NCBI GenBank assembly: GCA_900770205.1
Contig: CAAGJV010000119.1
Location: 1 to 9,641 of the forward strand
From: Desulfovibrionaceae bacterium
Lineage (GTDB): Bacteria > Desulfobacterota > Desulfovibrionia > Desulfovibrionales > Desulfovibrionaceae
Direction: 5' to 3'
Length of the DNA: 9,641 bases
This document shows, one piece after another, positions 5,967 to 9,641 of the stretch (the first letter of the stretch is position 1; the number at the start of each line of letters is the position of its first letter). The notes under the pieces were generated by a model. It did not search any database. It had not been told where the DNA came from and worked only from the letters and a program-made list of their open reading frames with translations. The position numbers and the translations under genes were made by a program.

Positions 5967-7927
5967 AGGGCATTAACCTCCGCGAGAAGCTGATTGTCAG
6001 TAAAGTGGGCAACCTGAATGGCACCCTGGGGGCATGTGGCTGTACAAACGCCGCATCCCTGGCAGACGGTTTCGATCACATGGGCCTTCTTCTGCCCGCG
6101 GAACTCCACCTCTTCGATCGCCTGATAGGGGCAGACCTGAATACATTTTCCGCACGCAACGCAGCGCTTGATATCGACAACGGAAACCTGCGGATCGTTT
6201 TCCAGTTTCGGCTTGGAGAACAGCGCCATAACCTTGGCGGCCGCAGCGCTGCCCTGGGCCACGGAAGCAGGAATATCCTTGGGCCCCTGGCATACGCCGG
6301 CAAGATAAACACCAGCAGTGTTGGTCTCCACAGGGCGAAGCTTCACATGGCTTTCCATGAAGAAGCCGTAATGGTCGTAGGAAATGCGAAGCTTTTCCGC
6401 CAGATTTCCCGCGCCCTTCGAGCCTTCCACGCCAACGGCAAGCACTATCATGTCTGCATCGACTTCCACCTGCTCGCCAAGCAGCGTATCGGCTCCGCGA
6501 ACAATGTACCCGACTTTGCCATCCGGACGTACCGTTGGCTGAATGGCGGAAACGCGGCCGCGAATGTACTGAACGCCATACTCTTCCTGGGCGCGGCGGG
6601 TAAACTCATCGTACATTTTCCCCGGCGCACGAACATCCATGTAAAAGACATAGGCATCGGCATCCGGCAAGTGGTCTTTCGTCATAATGGCCTGCTTCGC
6701 CGTATACATGCAGCAGAAGCCGGAACAGTAGGGGCGGCCGATGGAGCAGTCGCGGGAACCGACGCACTGGATGAACACGATATTCTTCGGTTCCATGCCG
6801 TCGGAGGGGCGATGGATATGCCCGGCCGTGGGGCCGGAAGCAGACATCATGCGCTCATACTGCAGGCTCGTGATGACATCGGGGTACGTTCCGCCGCCAT
6901 ATTCCTTAATGATGGTCCAGTCCACAAGATCATAGCCGGTAGCGGCAATGATGGCGCCAACCTTTTCTTCCACAATCTCATCCACCATGTCATAGACTAT
7001 GGCGCCAGTGGGGCATACCTTGGCGCACACGCCGCACTTGCCATCCTTGAGCTTACGGCAGTAATCGGGATTGATGGTGGCCTTCTTGGGAATGGCCTGA
7101 GGGAAGGGAATATTGATGGCCCGGCAGTTGCTGATGCCTTCATTAAAGGCATCGGGCACATTCTTCGTGGGGCATTTTTCCGTGCATGTGCCGCAGCCTG
7201 TGCATTTGTCCCAGTCGACAAACGTTGCACGCTTGCGGATCTTCACGGTAAAGTTGCCGACAAAGCCGGAAATGCTTTCCACTTCGGAATGGGCGTAAAG
7301 CGTAATGTTCGGGTTCTGCGCCACATCAACCATTTTAGGAGCAAGCACGCAGCTTGAGCAGTCGATGGTGGGGAAGGTCTTATCCAGCTTGGCCATTTTG
7401 CCGCCGATGGTGCTTTCCCGCTCCACCATGACAACGCCAATGCCGGAATCAGCTGCATCCAGCGCCGCCTGAATACCGGCAACGCCGCCGCCGATGACAA
7501 GAACGCGTTTGGTCACATCGAACTGCTTGGCATACAGGGGCGTGTTGCGGCGCAGCTTTTCCACCGCAAGCCTCACGAGCTCGGCAGCCTTGTTGGTATT
7601 GGCCTCGCGGTCACGCCCGATCCATGAAACATGCTCACGGATATTGGCCATCTCGAACATATACCTGTTGAGCCCGGCACGTTCCACGGTACGGCGGAAA
7701 GTAGGCTCATGCATACGGGGAGAACAGGAAGCAACCACAACGCCGTCAAGCCCATGCTTCTTTATGGCCTGAACGATATTTTCCTGCCCCGGTTCGGAAC
7801 AGGTATACATGGTATCTTCGGAAAAAACGACATCGGGATAGGTCAGCGCAATCTTGGCAACCGTGGCTGTATCCACCGTGGCTTCGATGTTGCTGCCGCA
7901 GTGACAGACAAATACGCCGATTTTCAT
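5954..7927 (-). CDS. hdrA: HdrA: FAD-containing, electron-bifurcating subunit of heterodisulfide reductase-like complex
   Basis: Central flavoprotein; in the HdrABC family its FAD splits electron pairs between a low-potential ferredoxin path and the HdrC/HdrB disulfide path. Residues 1-135 are the N-terminal HdrA domain with C8 and C10 (FVCHCGSN). The FAD Rossmann motif VIGGGVAG is at 144-151. Inserted ferredoxin motifs are C242/245/248/252 and a second group with C290, C298, C301 and C305. C388, C401, C405 and C406 have the spacing of the additional HdrA cluster that I recall from the methanogen enzyme. Two C-terminal ferredoxin motifs are C589/592/595/599 and C622/625/628/632. The 657-residue length is typical. 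GGAG lies seven bases before the ATG, which overlaps the hdrB stop by 4 bases. The neighbouring MvhD-like domain is the expected electron donor. Confidence 0.95.
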   Translation of the reverse strand: MKIGVFVCHCGSNIEATVDTATVAKIALTYPDVVFSEDTMYTCSEPGQENIVQAIKKHGLDGVVVASCSPRMHEPTFRRTVERAGLNRYMFEMANIREHVSWIGRDREANTNKAAELVRLAVEKLRRNTPLYAKQFDVTKRVLVIGGGVAGIQAALDAADSGIGVVMVERESTIGGKMAKLDKTFPTIDCSSCVLAPKMVDVAQNPNITLYAHSEVESISGFVGNFTVKIRKRATFVDWDKCTGCGTCTEKCPTKNVPDAFNEGISNCRAINIPFPQAIPKKATINPDYCRKLKDGKCGVCAKVCPTGAIVYDMVDEIVEEKVGAIIAATGYDLVDWTIIKEYGGGTYPDVITSLQYERMMSASGPTAGHIHRPSDGMEPKNIVFIQCVGSRDCSIGRPYCSGFCCMYTAKQAIMTKDHLPDADAYVFYMDVRAPGKMYDEFTRRAQEEYGVQYIRGRVSAIQPTVRPDGKVGYIVRGADTLLGEQVEVDADMIVLAVGVEGSKGAGNLAEKLRISYDHYGFFMESHVKLRPVETNTAGVYLAGVCQGPKDIPASVAQGSAAAAKVMALFSKPKLENDPQVSVVDIKRCVACGKCIQVCPYQAIEEVEFRGQKKAHVIETVCQGCGVCTATCPQGAIQVAHFTDNQLLAEVNALCLS

Positions 7928-8874
7928 GACGCGGCTCCTGCGGCCTTCATGGCTTCAAGCTCGGCAGAAACTCGGGCCTTGCGGCGTTCGGCGATCTTGT
8001 CCAGAAGGGGATAAGGATTGACGGCCAGCTTATCCAGACGCATGGCGTCCTTGGGCAGGCCAAAGGCAAGCGCGATCATCTGCGTGTAATAGAACACCGG
8101 CAGGCCGAAGAAGCTCTTCCTGGAGATTCTGGCGGCCTGGCGCTGGCGCAGGTCAAGATTCATATGGCAGAGAGGGCACGCCGTGATCACGGCTTCCGCC
8201 CCCACGGCCTTTGCGGTATCAAGGATTCTTCCGCTCAGAGAACCGGGAATATTCACATCGGGAATACCCATGGCGGCGCCGCAGCATTCCGTTTTAAGCG
8301 CAAAGGGAAGAACCTCCGCTCCGAGGGCCTTCATGATATTATCGAGCGAAACAGGATTTTCCGGGTCGTCAAACTTTGCCACATGCGCGGGGCGGCTCAA
8401 AAGGCACCCGTAATAGGTAACAACCTTTATTCCTTCCAGAGGATACGTCACGCGGGAGGAAATATTCTCCACGCCCACATGCTCCACAATGGCCTGAAGC
8501 ACGGAATACGTTTCCATAAGGTCGGCGCCGCCATCGGCATTGGCCGGAGTAGGCGCATCGAGCAGTTCATCCACGCGGGCCTTGAATGCCGGGTTCTGCA
8601 TGCGGTAGCGGGCCATTTTTAGGTTGGAAGAACAGCTCGGGCATGGGGAAATCACGCAGTCGGCCCCTGTTTTTGCGGCCTGCGTCAAATTACGGGCGGC
8701 AAGGGCGCCGGAAAGTTCATGGCTTACGGAATGGGCGGGCGTAGAACCGCAGCAGTTCCAGTCCTCTATTTCCACAATATCCATGTTCAGCGCTCTGCAT
8801 ACGGCACGGGTGGAAGCTTCATACTCCACAGAAGTGCCATGGCCTGAACAGCCGGGGTAATAGGCATACTTCAT
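7924..8874 (-). CDS. hdrB: HdrB: CCG-domain disulfide-reducing subunit
   Basis: Catalytic disulfide-reducing subunit with two CCG domains, each binding a non-cubane [4Fe-4S] cluster in the family. The first is C9, C41-C42-G43, C78 and C81; the second is C157, C197-C198-G199, C233 and C236. Both follow the C-x(31-39)-CC-x(34-36)-C-x2-C spacing and are intact, so the protein should be active. Methanogens use CoM-S-S-CoB; bacteria lack those thiols, and the disulfide of DsrC, a sulfite-reduction partner, is the proposed substrate. No dsrC gene is in the window. The protein is 316 residues, with a basic C-terminal end beyond the second CCG domain (IAERRKARVSAEL). GAGGAG lies six bases before the ATG and two bases separate it from hdrC. 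Confidence 0.95.
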   Translation of the reverse strand: MKYAYYPGCSGHGTSVEYEASTRAVCRALNMDIVEIEDWNCCGSTPAHSVSHELSGALAARNLTQAAKTGADCVISPCPSCSSNLKMARYRMQNPAFKARVDELLDAPTPANADGGADLMETYSVLQAIVEHVGVENISSRVTYPLEGIKVVTYYGCLLSRPAHVAKFDDPENPVSLDNIMKALGAEVLPFALKTECCGAAMGIPDVNIPGSLSGRILDTAKAVGAEAVITACPLCHMNLDLRQRQAARISRKSFFGLPVFYYTQMIALAFGLPKDAMRLDKLAVNPYPLLDKIAERRKARVSAELEAMKAAGAAS

Positions 8875-8876
8875 GG

Positions 8877-9434
8877 TCAGCTCCTCTTTTCCGCGTAGCG
8901 CTTGAATATGCGTGCCACTTCTTCACGGCCGTGGATAACGGAAGGAATGAAAGGCATCTTGTTTTTCAGAAGCGCCGTAGGAGCAATTTCCAGATTGCCC
9001 CAGCCCCGCAGCGTGCGTCCCATATAATCCGCCATCACGCCAAGTTCATACGAACGGCCCGTAACATGCACGGTATCGAGAAACGCTTTCCAGAAAGATT
9101 CGATAGGACGATCCTGTACCCAGCCCTCTCGGCGGGCCATCATGCGCAGCGTTTCCATCACTGCGGCCACGTCGATATTGTTGGGGCAGCGGGCGCTGCA
9201 GGTGGAACACGACAGACACAGCCACAGCGAACGATTCTTCAGAGCTTCTTCCTTAAGCCCCATCTGCACCGCACGCATGATCTGGCTGACCTGCCGGTCA
9301 TACACCTGAGCGCCGGGACACCCTGCCGTGCACTTGCCGCATTGATAGCAGGCCGACAGGTTCTGACCGCTCTCTTCTTCGACCTGACGCTTGAATTTCA
9401 GGTCTCTGGCTTTATCAAGCCTGGTGATGTTCAT
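8877..9434 (-). CDS. hdrC: HdrC: double [4Fe-4S] subunit linking HdrA to HdrB
   Basis: Small ferredoxin-like subunit that carries electrons from HdrA to the disulfide site of HdrB. Two complete motifs are visible: C29/C32/C35/C39-P (ACYQCGKCTAGCPG) and C73/C76/C79/C83-P (CLSCSTCSARCPN). The rest is helical. The 185-residue length is usual for bacterial HdrC. This is the first visible gene of the six-gene leftward operon. CTCCCCTT at 9440-9447 (AAGGGGAG on the coding strand) stands five bases before the ATG, a strong ribosome site that fixes the start at 9434. In some Desulfovibrio genomes an alcohol dehydrogenase gene lies next to this end; here the contig stops after 207 non-coding bases, so its presence cannot be judged. 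Confidence 0.92.
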   Translation of the reverse strand: MNITRLDKARDLKFKRQVEEESGQNLSACYQCGKCTAGCPGAQVYDRQVSQIMRAVQMGLKEEALKNRSLWLCLSCSTCSARCPNNIDVAAVMETLRMMARREGWVQDRPIESFWKAFLDTVHVTGRSYELGVMADYMGRTLRGWGNLEIAPTALLKNKMPFIPSVIHGREEVARIFKRYAEKRS

Positions 9435-9468
9435 AGAGACTCCCCTTGAAGACTTTTCTCAACCCACA

Positions 9469-9486
9469 GAAATCACAAATTATTTC
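9469..9486. promoter_or_regulatory. Imperfect 18-base inverted repeat in the hdr operon leader, weak operator candidate
   Basis: GAAAT and ATTTC arms of five bases enclose an 8-base centre with one further matching pair. It lies 35-52 bases before hdrC. The TTGTGA half inside it resembles half of a Rex-type redox-sensor site, but the other half is missing, so I do not name a regulator. Confidence 0.2.
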
Positions 9487-9555
9487 AAAATAAAGAAGGA
9501 AAAATCTTTCAATGTCTGACAAAAAAGGACGAAACTATCCCTTTTAACGGCATTA

Positions 9556-9584
9556 AGTAGAACATACTTCAGGATGCAAGTCAA
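9556..9584 (-). promoter_or_regulatory. Weak candidate promoter of the hdrCBA-flxDCBA operon
   Basis: On the minus strand TTGACT (9579-9584) is followed after 17 bases by TCTACT (9556-9561), with TACTTAAT just beyond as an alternative -10. It would give a leader of about 115 bases. The -35 is good and the -10 poor. The surrounding gap at 9435-9641 is AT-rich and shows no open frame that I believe in. Confidence 0.3.
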
Positions 9585-9629
9585 AGTATTCAGCCGCTGC
9601 AGAGCTTCCTCAAAACAAAGAAGCCGTAC

Positions 9630-9641
9630 AGATCGGAAGAG
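9630..9641. other. Illumina adapter remnant at the contig end
   Basis: The last 12 bases, AGATCGGAAGAG, are identical to the start of the common Illumina TruSeq read-through adapter. They occupy the extreme end of the sequence, exactly where untrimmed adapter would appear in an assembly, and should not be read as genomic DNA. Confidence 0.88.

Noticed and set aside
6005..7357. A 450-residue plus-strand open frame opposite hdrA
   Set aside because: Antisense shadow of hdrA with similar biased composition; no ribosome site, no motif.
9469..9486. Rex (NADH-sensor) operator upstream of hdrC
   Set aside because: Regulation by Rex would make sense for an NADH-linked operon, but only one half, TTGTGA, is present; the matching TCACAA half at the right spacing is missing.

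Overview
The window reads as the end of a contig from an anaerobic, probably sulfur-metabolising bacterium. The best guess is the Desulfovibrionaceae (Desulfovibrio, Bilophila, Mailhella and relatives). The reason is a seven-function HdrABC-FlxABCD electron-transfer operon in the order hdrC-hdrB-hdrA-flxDC-flxB-flxA, which is characteristic of that group. The taxonomic call is inference; no rRNA or other marker gene is present. The last 12 bases match the start of the standard Illumina adapter, so the right edge is probably an assembly artefact.

Left part (1-2346): a drug/solute efflux locus laid out like E. coli cecR-ybhGFSR. A membrane-fusion protein (ybhG-like) and the N-terminal part of a YbhF-like ABC ATPase run leftward and overlap by 11 bases. 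A TetR-family repressor is transcribed divergently. The 141-base gap between them holds candidate promoters for both directions and two inverted repeats, one of them a perfect 11+11 palindrome over the repressor's -35 box. This looks like an autoregulated efflux switch.

Middle (2347-2463): a short convergent gap with a strong hairpin terminator behind the repressor gene.

Right part (2464-9434): six leftward genes packed with gaps of at most 9 bases and overlaps of 4, 4 and 13 bases, so almost certainly one transcript. FlxA (FAD/NAD, [2Fe-2S]) and FlxB (two [4Fe-4S]) are an AsrB/AsrA-like pair that would take electrons from NADH. The next protein fuses an MvhD-like [2Fe-2S] domain (FlxD) to an FrhB-like segment and a double [4Fe-4S] ferredoxin domain (FlxC), and would wire FlxAB to HdrA. 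HdrA carries the FAD expected to bifurcate electrons. HdrC and HdrB pass one branch to a disulfide, in these bacteria presumably DsrC, while the other branch reduces ferredoxin. The system is known; the points worth a second look are the FlxC-FlxD fusion, the repeat-built disordered tail on FlxB, and the operator architecture of the efflux switch.

The 207 bases right of hdrC hold the leader and a weak candidate promoter of the operon. I found no tRNA, rRNA, CRISPR array, insertion sequence or clearly novel system.
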